From: Acidobacteriota bacterium
GTDB taxonomy: Bacteria; Acidobacteriota; Terriglobia; Acidiferrales; UBA7541
Assembly (NCBI GenBank): GCA_003161195.1
Contig: PMOV01000344.1
Location: forward strand, 3,253-14,928
DNA: 11,676 nucleotides
Direction: 5' to 3'
Below are positions 1-6,327 of the stretch, one piece after another; the stretch's first letter is position 1; the number at the start of each line of letters is the position of its first letter. Made by a program: the position numbers and the translations under genes. The notes under the pieces are model-generated. The model was not told the DNA's origin and did not search any database. It saw only the letters and a list, made by a program, of their open reading frames with translations.

Positions 1-3
1 ATA

Positions 4-43
4 TTGTCAAGCTATTTTATCTATAGGTATATCATTCGAATGA
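4..43. promoter_or_regulatory. AT-rich edge with possible promoter elements and a 12-bp palindrome
   Basis: The first 45 bases are much more AT-rich than the rest of the window. A perfect palindrome, TCATTCGAATGA, occupies 32-43. Rightward, TTGTCA (4-9) and TATATC (28-33) lie 18 bases apart and resemble -35 and -10 boxes. Leftward, the complement of 5-10 reads TTGACA, a perfect -35 box whose -10 would fall outside the window. The palindrome could be an operator for either promoter. No gene begins close by on the right, so a leftward promoter for an unseen gene is the more useful reading. This is pattern matching only. Confidence 0.25.
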
Positions 44-154
44 AATGAGACGGCGGGATGAGACGGTTTGGGAATGTCTTTTGATCACTGTCGAGAGCCA
101 TTGAAGAGGGCGAGGGAATTCGAGATTCGTTTGTGGCTGGCTGGTAGATCGTTG

Positions 155-245
155 CTGTACCGCACCTACGGTGCTCGCGATTTATTGCGGCACCGTTCCC
201 AGCCCTTGCGGGCTGGGCTAGCTTCTGCCGCGCCTACGGCGCTGG
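155..245. repeat. Cluster of three short REP-like hairpins
   Basis: Three tight inverted repeats lie in about 80 bases: GCACC-tac-GGTGC at 162-174, CCCAGCCC-ttgc-GGGCTGGG at 198-217, and GCGCC-tac-GGCGC at 230-242. The first and third share the same 'CC-TAC-GG' loop design, so they look like related units around a stronger central hairpin. Palindromes of this look are familiar as dispersed intergenic repeats in Acidobacteria and related phyla; that comparison is from memory. The open frame running through here (68-298) is best explained by the repeat. The rest of 1-386 shows nothing else that I can support. Confidence 0.6.
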
Positions 246-386
246 ATGGTGCTCGTGCGAAGACCGGAGAAGCATCGAAAATGGAGCCGTGGAGATAATG
301 AGTTGTAGCGCGAATCACACACCGGCGCGGCGCCACCTACCCTATGCACAGACCGCAAAGGGCAGGCCACCCGGGAAAGTTTCTTG

Positions 387-1106
387 ATGTCTACGCTTTA
401 TTTAATTCGGCATGCGCAGGCTTCGTTTTTGGCGGAAAACTATGACCAGCTTTCTGCTTTGGGCGAAGAGCAATCTCGTGTGCTGGGGCAATTTCTGGTG
501 CAGAATAAGATTCGGTTTGATCGTGTGGCTACAGGCCCTTGCGTGCGGCAACAGCACACGGCGCGAATCGTCGCCGATGCTTACGCCGCCGCTGGGCTGG
601 ACTTCCCTGCTCCGCTGACATTTCCGGAATTTGACGAATACCAGGCTGAAGAGGTGGTTAAAGCTCTGTTGCCGAATCTTCTTGCTACCGATCCTGCGAT
701 TGGTGAACTGCATCGCGGTTTTTTGGCTTCTCCGGATCAGCTTGCGCAGCGGCGGACATTTCAAAATCTTTTTGCGGCCATTATTGGGAAATGGGTGCGC
801 GAAGAGGTGGCAGCTCCTGGGGTCGAATCTTGGCAGCAATTTACCGCGCGTGTTAATTCTGGGTTGACGAAATTTTTGGCGCAGGGGCGGCGCGGGGAAC
901 AGACGGCCATCTTCACCAGCGGAGGGCCTATTGCTGTGGCTGTGCAACGCGCTTTGGCGCTCTCTACCGAGCGCACGCTGGGGCTTAGCTGGATCTCTCG
1001 CAATTCCAGTTACAGCGAGTTTCTTTACGACGCCGAACGCTTTACCCTAAGCTCGTTTAATGCACACCCGCACATAGTGGACTTTGCGATGCGTACCTAT
1101 CGCTAA
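387..1106 (+). CDS. Histidine phosphatase (phosphoglycerate mutase-like) superfamily protein
   Basis: This 239-residue protein belongs to the histidine phosphatase superfamily, whose members transfer or remove phosphate through a phospho-histidine. The N-terminal signature is LIRHA at residues 6-10, with Arg8 and the nucleophile His9. A second conserved block, TGPCVRQQHTA (49-59), supplies the usual second Arg, and acidic residues follow in FPEFDEY (79-85). The usual second histidine, in the 'HGG' motif near the C-terminus, is replaced: the protein reads FTSGGPI (176-182), with Ser178 at that position. Activity may therefore be altered. The ATG at 387 is preferred over an adjoining TTG at 384 because the family begins a few residues before RHG/RHA; GGGAAAG at 373-379 is a weak ribosome binding site. 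Only 11 bases separate it from the phosphotransferase gene, so the two are probably co-transcribed. The substrate cannot be told from sequence; no signal peptide or membrane segment is visible. Confidence 0.85.
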   Translation: MSTLYLIRHAQASFLAENYDQLSALGEEQSRVLGQFLVQNKIRFDRVATGPCVRQQHTARIVADAYAAAGLDFPAPLTFPEFDEYQAEEVVKALLPNLLATDPAIGELHRGFLASPDQLAQRRTFQNLFAAIIGKWVREEVAAPGVESWQQFTARVNSGLTKFLAQGRRGEQTAIFTSGGPIAVAVQRALALSTERTLGLSWISRNSSYSEFLYDAERFTLSSFNAHPHIVDFAMRTYR

Positions 1107-1117
1107 CCGGACCTCTA

Positions 1118-2185
1118 ATGAGCAATCTTCTCGACCAACCCGCCAATATTCGCCCTGGCGAGGAGCTCGACGCCGCGAAACTCGAGCCTTATTTGCGCGC
1201 GAAATTCCCCGACGCTGGGGGCGAACTGGAGATACGGCAATATCCCAGCGGGCACTCCAACCTGACTTATGCGGTGCGGCTGGGCGACGAGCAATTCGTG
1301 CTGCGGCGGCCGCCCTTTGGGAGCAAGGTAAAGTCCGCACACGATATGGGGCGGGAGTTTCGGGTGCTGGCGAAACTGCGCGCGGTTTATCCGCCGGCGC
1401 CTGAAGTGCTGTTTTATTGCGATGATGACGGGATGCTTGGCGCGCCGTTTTATGTGATGCGGCCGATTCATGGCGTTATTCTGCGCAAGACTGTACCGCC
1501 GGATCTGAATCTCACGCCGCAAAAAGCGCGCGAACTTTGCGTTTCGCTGCTGGACAATTTGATTCGTCTGCATCATGTCGATTACACCGCTGCGGGGCTG
1601 GCCGATCTTGGCAAGCCCGCGGGTTATCTAGAACGGCAGGTGCGCGGGTGGATCGAGCGCTACCACAATTCCCAAACGCACGACTATCCGGCGGTCGAAC
1701 AAATTGCGTCTTGGCTGCAGCAAAACGCGCCCGCCACGAGCCAGGTCTCGCTGATTCACAACGACTACAAATTCGACAACGTTATTTTGGATCCTGGCAA
1801 TCTTAGGGAAATTATTGGCGTTTTGGATTGGGAGATGGCGACTATCGGCGACCCGCTGACCGATCTCGGCACGACGCTGGCGTACTGGGCTGATCCCGAG
1901 GACCCCGAGGAGCTGAAACAAAATCTCAGCGATGTGACCACGCAACCCGGGAGCGTGTCTCGCGCGGAGATGGCGGCGCTTTACGCGGAAAAAACCGCCA
2001 TCGACACAACGCACATGCCCTTCTATTTATCCTTTGCCCGCTTCAAACTGGCGGTCATCGTGCAACAAATTTATTATCGTTACAGCCAGGGTTTAACTCG
2101 AGACCCACGCTTCACCACGCTGCCGGACCGTGTGTCGGGGTTGCTCGAGGCTTCGCTGCACTGCGCCCAAAGCCAGCAAATTTAG
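1118..2185 (+). CDS. Phosphotransferase, APH/ACAD10-11 N-terminal-like kinase (possible acyl-CoA kinase)
   Basis: A 355-residue ATP-dependent phosphotransferase of the aminoglycoside-phosphotransferase fold. The glycine-rich segment GHSNLTY (45-51) and VLRRPPFG (61-68) match the nucleotide-binding lobe, with Glu80 as a likely salt-bridge partner. The catalytic loop is HNDYKFDN (214-221) with Asp216 as base, and DWE (237-239) is the metal-binding motif. Arg-Arg in the strand that usually carries the ATP-binding Lys, and the run IGDPLTDLG (243-251), are features I associate with the subfamily fused to acyl-CoA dehydrogenases in animal ACAD10/ACAD11 and represented in Pseudomonas by LvaA, a 4-hydroxyvaleryl-CoA kinase. 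True antibiotic kinases are less likely given the acyl-CoA dehydrogenase and crotonase genes next door. The start at 1118 lies 11 bases after the phosphatase stop. No signal peptide is seen, so it is cytoplasmic. The acyl-CoA substrate is inferred from family and neighbours only. Confidence 0.88.
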   Translation: MSNLLDQPANIRPGEELDAAKLEPYLRAKFPDAGGELEIRQYPSGHSNLTYAVRLGDEQFVLRRPPFGSKVKSAHDMGREFRVLAKLRAVYPPAPEVLFYCDDDGMLGAPFYVMRPIHGVILRKTVPPDLNLTPQKARELCVSLLDNLIRLHHVDYTAAGLADLGKPAGYLERQVRGWIERYHNSQTHDYPAVEQIASWLQQNAPATSQVSLIHNDYKFDNVILDPGNLREIIGVLDWEMATIGDPLTDLGTTLAYWADPEDPEELKQNLSDVTTQPGSVSRAEMAALYAEKTAIDTTHMPFYLSFARFKLAVIVQQIYYRYSQGLTRDPRFTTLPDRVSGLLEASLHCAQSQQI

Positions 2186-2454
2186 GCGATCTAACGTTGG
2201 ATTGGGGATTCCAAAAGGCGCACAGACTGAAAGTCTATGCCACGTTGATGCAAAGACGGGACGTGTGGCGTGACTGGCGAAGAGTTTTTGTATGAAAGAA
2301 GTGGCGAGTGGGGGAGTGATGAGTGGCGAGTCATAAAGCGAAGCGCACAGACTGAAGTCTGTGCTGCAAAAATCCTTGGAAGTGTGCCTGGCGGTGAAAT
2401 TGGATAGGGCTGATTCACCGCGCGCATGCAGGAGTACCTGTGCTGCGGGGCTGT
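2186..2454. repeat. Intergenic region with two copies of a GCACAGACT palindrome
   Basis: This gap separates convergent genes and holds two direct copies of a palindromic unit. The upstream copy, GCACAGACT-gaa-AGTCTATGC (2220-2240), has one mismatch; the downstream copy, GCACAGACTGAAGTCTGTGC (2345-2364), is perfect around a GA centre. Between them, AGTGGCGAGT occurs twice, at 2300-2309 and 2322-2331. Palindromes like these are often scattered between genes in acidobacterial genomes (general knowledge, not checked here). They could also act as transcription stops for the two converging operons, though no strong T-tract follows either one. No protein gene is supported in this interval. Confidence 0.6.
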
Positions 2455-3666
2455 TCAGCGGCGCAATTCCCCCTTGGCGATGGACTCGAGGTGGACTTCG
2501 TCGGGGCCGTCGGCCAGGCGGAGGGTGCGGACGTTGGCCCAGGCTGCGGCGAGGAAGGTATCCTGCGAGACGCCGGCGGCGCCGTGGGCTTGGATGGCGC
2601 GGTCAAGGACGCGCAACGCCACGTTGGGCGCGACCACTTTGATCATGGCGATTTCGGCGCGGGCGGCTTTGTTGCCGACGGTGTCCATCATGTAGGCGGC
2701 TTTTAGCGTTAGCAGGCGGGCTTGTTCGATCTCCATGCGGCTGGCGGCGATGTCTGCGCGGATGGTTCCCTGCTCCGCCAGCGCTTTACCAAACGCCACG
2801 CGAGTCTGCACGCGCTGACACATCAGTTCGAGGGCGCGCTCGGCTACGCCGATGCAGCGCATGCAGTGGTGAATGCGGCCCGGGCCCAGGCGGCCCTGGG
2901 CCATTTCAAAGCCGCGGCCTTGGCCCAGCAAGAGATTGGCTGCGGGCACGCGGACATTTTCAAAGTGAATTTCTGCGTGGCCGTGCGGCGCGTGGTCGTA
3001 GCCATAGACGGTGAGCAGGCGGACGATTTTTACGCCTGGCGTATCTAGCGGGACGAGGATCATGGACTGCTGCTTGTGCGCGGCGGCGTCAGGATCGGTT
3101 TTACCCATCAAGATGGCGATCTTGCAACGCGGGTCGCCGGCGCCGGAGGACCACCACTTTTTGCCATCGATTACGTAGGAATCGCCGTCGCGTGCGATGC
3201 GCGTGGAGATGTTGGTGGCGTCCGAGGACGCTACGTCGGGCTCGGTCATGGCGAAGCAGGAGCGGATTTCGCCCGCAAGGAGCGGCGTGAGCCATTGCGT
3301 TTTTTGCTCGGCGGTGCCGTAACGCGCGAGGACTTCCATATTGCCGGTGTCTGGCGCGGAGCAATTGAAGACCTCGGCGGCCATGTTGCTGCGGCCCATG
3401 AGTTCGCACAGCGGTGCGTACTCGAGGTTGGTGAGGCCGGCACCGTGCTCGTCATTTTGAGGAGACTTGCCGGGCGGCAGAAAGAGGTTCCACAATTTGG
3501 CGGCTCGCGCTTTGGCTTTCAGTTCGTCAATGACTGGGGCGGGCTGCCAGCGGTCGCGGGCTACGTCTTCCGCGTAACGTGCTTCATTGGGATAGACGTG
3601 CTCGTCCATGAAGCGCTGGACGCGCTCTTGATATTCTTTCGTTTTGGCGCTGGGCTCGAAATTCAT
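2455..3666 (-). CDS. Acyl-CoA dehydrogenase, ACAD10/11-like
   Basis: A 403-residue FAD-dependent acyl-CoA dehydrogenase family member. Family landmarks in order: FAMTEPDVASSDATNI (138-153), flavin and substrate contacts; GKKWWSSG (168-175); RVAFGKAL (289-296), the FAD/dimer motif; QAHGAAGVSQD (359-369); and ADGPDEVH (385-392). In MCAD-type enzymes the last site reads Y-E-G-T with the catalytic Glu; here Asp386 takes that place. The ADGPDEVH ending and PGRIHHCMR (262-270) are what I recognise as ACAD10/11-like, a subgroup linked to 4-phosphoacyl-CoA processing (LvaC in levulinate catabolism, ACAD10/11 in animals). It is the second gene of a leftward operon, beginning 9 bases after the crotonase stop; no clear ribosome binding site precedes the ATG, so translation may be coupled. 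An ordinary fatty acyl-CoA dehydrogenase remains possible. Confidence 0.9.
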   Translation of the reverse strand: MNFEPSAKTKEYQERVQRFMDEHVYPNEARYAEDVARDRWQPAPVIDELKAKARAAKLWNLFLPPGKSPQNDEHGAGLTNLEYAPLCELMGRSNMAAEVFNCSAPDTGNMEVLARYGTAEQKTQWLTPLLAGEIRSCFAMTEPDVASSDATNISTRIARDGDSYVIDGKKWWSSGAGDPRCKIAILMGKTDPDAAAHKQQSMILVPLDTPGVKIVRLLTVYGYDHAPHGHAEIHFENVRVPAANLLLGQGRGFEMAQGRLGPGRIHHCMRCIGVAERALELMCQRVQTRVAFGKALAEQGTIRADIAASRMEIEQARLLTLKAAYMMDTVGNKAARAEIAMIKVVAPNVALRVLDRAIQAHGAAGVSQDTFLAAAWANVRTLRLADGPDEVHLESIAKGELRR

Positions 3667-3675
3667 GCGGTTGTT

Positions 3676-4524
3676 CTATTTGCCGGTGAAGGCTGGGGCG
3701 CGCTTTTCTACGAAATGGGCCACGCCTTCCTTGAAGTCTTCGCAGCGCAGGCTTTCGAGCATTTCGCGTTCGGCTAGCTCGAAGGATTCGGCGAGCGTCT
3801 GGAACATGGCGTCGTAGACCTGGCGTTTCATCACGCGGAGGGAGCGCGGGCTGACGGCGGAGGCGATTTCGGCGGCGTACTTCTGCACGTCTTCGGCGAA
3901 GGTGGCTTGGGGCAAGACGCGATTGGCGAGGCCCATGTGGAAGGCTTCGGCGGCATCGATCATGCGGGCGCTGAAGAGCAGGTCGAGGGCGTTGGCGTGG
4001 CCGACGAGGCGAGGCAGCATCCAGGCCATGCCATATTCGGCGATGAGGCCGCGGCGCGCGAAGGCGGTGCCGAAGCGGGCGGCATCAGAGGCCAGGCGAA
4101 TGTCGCAATAGAGGGCGATGACCAGGCCGAGTCCCACGGCAGGGCCGTTGATGGCGGCGATGATCGGTTTTGTTAGCGCGGGAAAGTAGGAATATTTTTT
4201 CTGAAAGTCGGGGCGTGCGCCATTGGGGCTTGGCGCGGCTTGCGTCTGCGCGGCGCCGTCTTGAGCGGCGCGGACGCGGCGGAGTTCGTTTTCGCCTTTT
4301 TCTGCCAGCGTGCTGAGTAAGGAAATGTCCGCGCCGGAGCAAAAGCCGCGGCCGGCGCCGGTGAGGACGATGACGCGCACATGTTCGTCGCGCTCGGCTT
4401 CGAGCATGGCGGAGCGCACTTCCTGCTCCATGACGGCGGTCCAGGCGTTGAGTTTGTCTGGGCGATGGAGGGTGAGGGTGGCGACGCGGCCGGCGACGGA
4501 GTACAGGGTTTCTTGGTTTGGCAT
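3676..4524 (-). CDS. Crotonase (enoyl-CoA hydratase/isomerase) family protein
   Basis: A 282-residue crotonase-fold protein. The oxyanion-hole segments are present: FCSGADI (61-67) and INGPAVGLGL (126-135). The two glutamates used by classical hydratases are missing: the GGGCE position reads GLGLV, and the QPE position reads TAF (153-155). Instead Glu163 sits in RRGLIAEYG (158-166), where PaaG-type isomerases carry their single catalytic acid. It may therefore shift a double bond rather than add water; this is my inference. Residues 74-112 form a longer, charged, variable insert. The ATG at 4524 is chosen because the family fold begins right after it (TLYSVAGRVATLTL). The frame runs open to a TTG at 4605, giving 27 unlikely extra residues that would cover a promoter-like TATAAT. 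It is the first gene of the operon with the acyl-CoA dehydrogenase. Confidence 0.88.
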   Translation of the reverse strand: MPNQETLYSVAGRVATLTLHRPDKLNAWTAVMEQEVRSAMLEAERDEHVRVIVLTGAGRGFCSGADISLLSTLAEKGENELRRVRAAQDGAAQTQAAPSPNGARPDFQKKYSYFPALTKPIIAAINGPAVGLGLVIALYCDIRLASDAARFGTAFARRGLIAEYGMAWMLPRLVGHANALDLLFSARMIDAAEAFHMGLANRVLPQATFAEDVQKYAAEIASAVSPRSLRVMKRQVYDAMFQTLAESFELAEREMLESLRCEDFKEGVAHFVEKRAPAFTGK

Positions 4525-4533
4525 GGCGGGTGG

Positions 4534-4539
4534 ATTATA
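4534..4539 (-). promoter_or_regulatory. Possible -10 box (TATAAT) just upstream of the crotonase start
   Basis: The complement of 4534-4539 reads TATAAT, a perfect -10 hexamer. Only nine bases separate it from the ATG at 4524, and there is no Shine-Dalgarno sequence between. If used, transcription would begin within a few bases of the ATG and the mRNA would be nearly leaderless. No convincing -35 box lies 16-18 bases upstream. A perfect TATAAT in GC-rich DNA is suggestive but can occur by chance. Confidence 0.4.
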
Positions 4540-5004
4540 TACAATTGGCGCGGCGTTAGTTACCGTCATTTTTATGCGACTATCGCGTTGGAGGAATGGC
4601 GGCAAGGTGACTAACAGTGCCGCAGTGACCGCCCGCGCGGCGACAGGACACTACTTCTGGGCAAGCTGGGGCGCAGCATGCTGCGCGCCTACAAGTCGCA
4701 CGGCGTTTGCGCTGGCAACGGCACACCACTCCTGTCCCCGCGATAGGCGCGCGCGTTAGTGTCGGCTCCATCGGGGCAGAACGCTCCGCCGTAACTTTCC
4801 GCGAGTCAGACCCGTCTTTACTGTAGGCGGCGGCCACTTTCCAGCATTCCAGTACGCAGCGGCAACTTTGCCGGCAACTTGGGACGCGGATTGGGGTTGG
4901 TAATGGCAGCAGCGGCATCGGGCTAGTGCAGGGAGTGTCTAAGACGCGACGCTGAGGCTGCGCCGATCCCTGCGATTGGCCCTAAGAATGCTACAAAGGA
5001 CGCC
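4540..5004. other. Long intergenic region between divergent genes, function unknown
   Basis: About 460 bases without a gene that I can support lie between the leftward crotonase operon and the rightward PGPGW gene. A perfect 16-bp palindrome, GCGCAGCATGCTGCGC, occupies 4671-4686. The octamer GGCAACTT is repeated at 4861-4868 and 4873-4880. The open frame on the minus strand here (4580-4918) encodes a Cys/Arg-rich, low-complexity product that looks non-biological. I searched by eye for RNase P, SRP and tmRNA signatures and saw none. It may hold divergent promoters, a dispersed repeat or an uncharacterised structured RNA. Confidence 0.4.
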
Positions 5005-5319
5005 ATGAGTTTGCGCACGGTCGAACAAGTTCGCCGAGTTTTCCGCATCGTGGCGGGGTTCACGCTGCTGCTGGTGGGCGTGGTGATGATCGTTACGCCC
5101 GGTCCTGGGTGGCTGGTGATGTTGTGCGGATTGAGCTTGCTGGCGGCAGAGTTTCTGTGGGCGCGGCGGCTCATGGACCGCATGAAGCGCGAAGGCGGGC
5201 GGGTGCGCGATGCGGTTTCGCGGTATATGCCGTCGATGCCCTCGCGTGCGGCGGCTGTCGAAGTGCGTCCCGCAGTAGACGAGATGGTGCAAGAAGAGCC
5301 CACTCCCGAACGCGTCTAA
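5005..5319 (+). CDS. Small PGPGW-family transmembrane protein
   Basis: A 104-residue membrane protein carrying the motif that names its family, PGPGW (32-36), preceded by Thr31. Two hydrophobic segments, about 13-30 and 37-52, flank the motif, as in the PGPGW putative transmembrane family, so the motif probably forms the tight turn of a hairpin in the cytoplasmic membrane. A basic stretch (RRLMDRMKREGGRVR, 54-68) follows the second segment, suggesting a cytoplasmic tail, and the C-terminus is acidic. The molecular function of the family is unknown. The ATG at 5005 follows an AAAGGA sequence at close spacing. It stands alone, with 169 bases before the next gene on the same strand. Confidence 0.85.
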   Translation: MSLRTVEQVRRVFRIVAGFTLLLVGVVMIVTPGPGWLVMLCGLSLLAAEFLWARRLMDRMKREGGRVRDAVSRYMPSMPSRAAAVEVRPAVDEMVQEEPTPERV

Positions 5320-5339
5320 GCGCGTTCCCATCGTTTCCA

Positions 5340-5354
5340 TTTTCCGCAGGAAAA
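5340..5354. terminator. Weak hairpin TTTTCC-gca-GGAAAA
   Basis: A short inverted repeat, TTTTCC-gca-GGAAAA, lies 20 bases after the PGPGW gene, and a run of five T's follows at about 5360. The six-base stem is AT-heavy and weak for a terminator. It might still mark the end of that transcript; I hold this loosely. Confidence 0.25.
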
Positions 5355-5401
5355 TCCCATTTTTCAGAACGACTCTAAGCGCGGCGGAACGCCTCGCTGC
5401 G

Positions 5402-5431
5402 CGCGCTGTGTTCTGCGTGAACTCTGTGTTA
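5402..5431 (-). repeat. Degenerate inverted copy of the 'cgcagagttcac' dispersed repeat
   Basis: Read on the minus strand, this stretch contains CAGAGTTCAC, identical to 10041-10050, within a purine-rich 'acacagagttcacgcaga' context. It looks like a diverged member of the repeat seen at 10028-10067 and 11341-11380, in opposite orientation. Similarity outside the ten-base core is loose. It lies just upstream of the short-chain dehydrogenase and explains the spurious N-terminal extension of that open frame. Confidence 0.4.
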
Positions 5432-5488
5432 ATTTCCGAACGGCGGCTGCGGCGGCGAGTTTTTCGGGATGATGCAAAGGATGGGCAA

Positions 5489-6280
5489 ATGACCACGGAA
5501 TGGCGCGGGAAATGGGCACTGGTAACCGGCGCAAGCGCGGGCATTGGGCAGGCTTTGGCGCGGGAGCTGGCCGCCGGGGGCACGCACCTGGTGCTGACCG
5601 CGCGGCGCAAGGACCGGCTGGAGGAATTCGCCGCCGAGCTGCGCGGCAAACACAGCATCCGCACGGAAGTGTTCGCCGCCGATCTGGCGCAAAAAGATGC
5701 GCCGGAGGAGATTTTTGCGTTTACGAAGAGCCTGGGCATGAGCGTGGAGTTGCTGATCAACAATGCGGGATTTGGGCAGTTCGGCGAGGTGCCCGCGGTG
5801 GAAACGCAGCGGTTACTGGACATGGTGCAGGTGAACTGCAGCGCGGTGGTGCACCTGACGCGGCTGTACTTGCCGGAGATGGTGGAACGGCGCAGCGGGG
5901 ACGTTCTGATATTGTCGTCTGTCGCGGCTTATCAGGCGGTGCCGTATATCTCAGTGTACGCGGCGACCAAGGCGTTCGATCTGCTGTTTGCCGAGGGTTT
6001 GGCGGAAGAGATGCGACCGCACGGGGTGCGCGTTTGCGCGCTGTGCCCGGGCTCGACGGAGTCCGAGTTTCACACGGTGGCCGGGCAAGATCATTTGAAG
6101 TTTGCGGAGAAGCGGCGGGAGACGGCGGAAAAAGTGGCGCACGTGGGTCTTGCGGCGCTGGCGGCGGGCAAACCGGCGGTGATTTCCGGGGGGGGAAATG
6201 CGTTGAGCGTGATTGGGCAAAGGCTGGTGCCGCGCAGTTTGGTCACGCGCATTGCCGCCGGGATGTTCCGCCCTAAATAA
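5489..6280 (+). CDS. Short-chain dehydrogenase/reductase (classical SDR)
   Basis: A 263-residue NAD(P)-dependent oxidoreductase with a Rossmann fold. Cofactor-binding TGASAGIG lies at 13-20, the structural NNAG at 91-94, and the catalytic Ser144, Tyr157 and Lys161 at SS (143-144) and YAATK (157-161); CPGST (187-191) follows as in the family. ARR (38-40) after the second strand favours NADPH over NADH. The length is typical, and the C-terminal region resembles the DltE/YqjQ-like SDR group of unassigned substrate. The ATG at 5489 is chosen because AAAGGA at 5475-5480 is well placed and the fold begins at once; the frame extends to 5408 through repeat-like sequence. It could reduce a carbonyl in lipid metabolism, but nothing in the sequence fixes the substrate. 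Confidence 0.9.
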   Translation: MTTEWRGKWALVTGASAGIGQALARELAAGGTHLVLTARRKDRLEEFAAELRGKHSIRTEVFAADLAQKDAPEEIFAFTKSLGMSVELLINNAGFGQFGEVPAVETQRLLDMVQVNCSAVVHLTRLYLPEMVERRSGDVLILSSVAAYQAVPYISVYAATKAFDLLFAEGLAEEMRPHGVRVCALCPGSTESEFHTVAGQDHLKFAEKRRETAEKVAHVGLAALAAGKPAVISGGGNALSVIGQRLVPRSLVTRIAAGMFRPK

Positions 6281-6282
6281 TT

Positions 6283-6298
6283 GTGGCGCGTGCGCCAC
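6283..6298. terminator. Bidirectional terminator candidate between convergent genes
   Basis: GTGGCGCGTGCGCCAC is a perfect inverted repeat that folds into a six-base GC-rich stem with a CGTG loop. It begins two bases after the dehydrogenase stop and lies 30 bases from the methyltransferase stop. Rightward it is followed by TCTTGCTCTC, leftward by AATTATTT. The position and AT-rich flank suit a shared terminator. Confidence 0.5.
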
Positions 6299-6327
6299 TC
6301 TTGCTCTCGGCGATCGCGGCAGAATTG

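Noticed and set aside
68..298. 76-codon open frame on the plus strand
   Set aside because: It runs through the hairpin cluster, has no ribosome binding site, and its product is low-complexity with no recognisable family.
1118..2185. Aminoglycoside resistance gene
   Set aside because: The fold is APH, but the motifs and the acyl-CoA gene neighbours fit the ACAD10/11-associated kinases better.
3076..3777. 233-codon open frame on the plus strand
   Set aside because: It is antisense to the acyl-CoA dehydrogenase, which has clear family motifs; long antisense frames are common in GC-rich genes.
4580..4918. 112-codon Cys/Arg-rich open frame on the minus strand
   Set aside because: The composition looks like translated GC-rich non-coding DNA; the cysteines show no metal-site spacing, and there is no start signal.
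4606..5004. RNase P, SRP or tmRNA gene
   Set aside because: None of the conserved core sequences of these RNAs could be found on either strand.
4939..5823. 294-codon open frame on the minus strand
   Set aside because: It covers the PGPGW gene and the SDR cofactor-binding region on the other strand; its Ser/Arg-rich product has no family features.
5500..6276. 258-codon open frame on the plus strand
   Set aside because: It is a frame-shifted shadow of the short-chain dehydrogenase, Gly/Arg-rich throughout.
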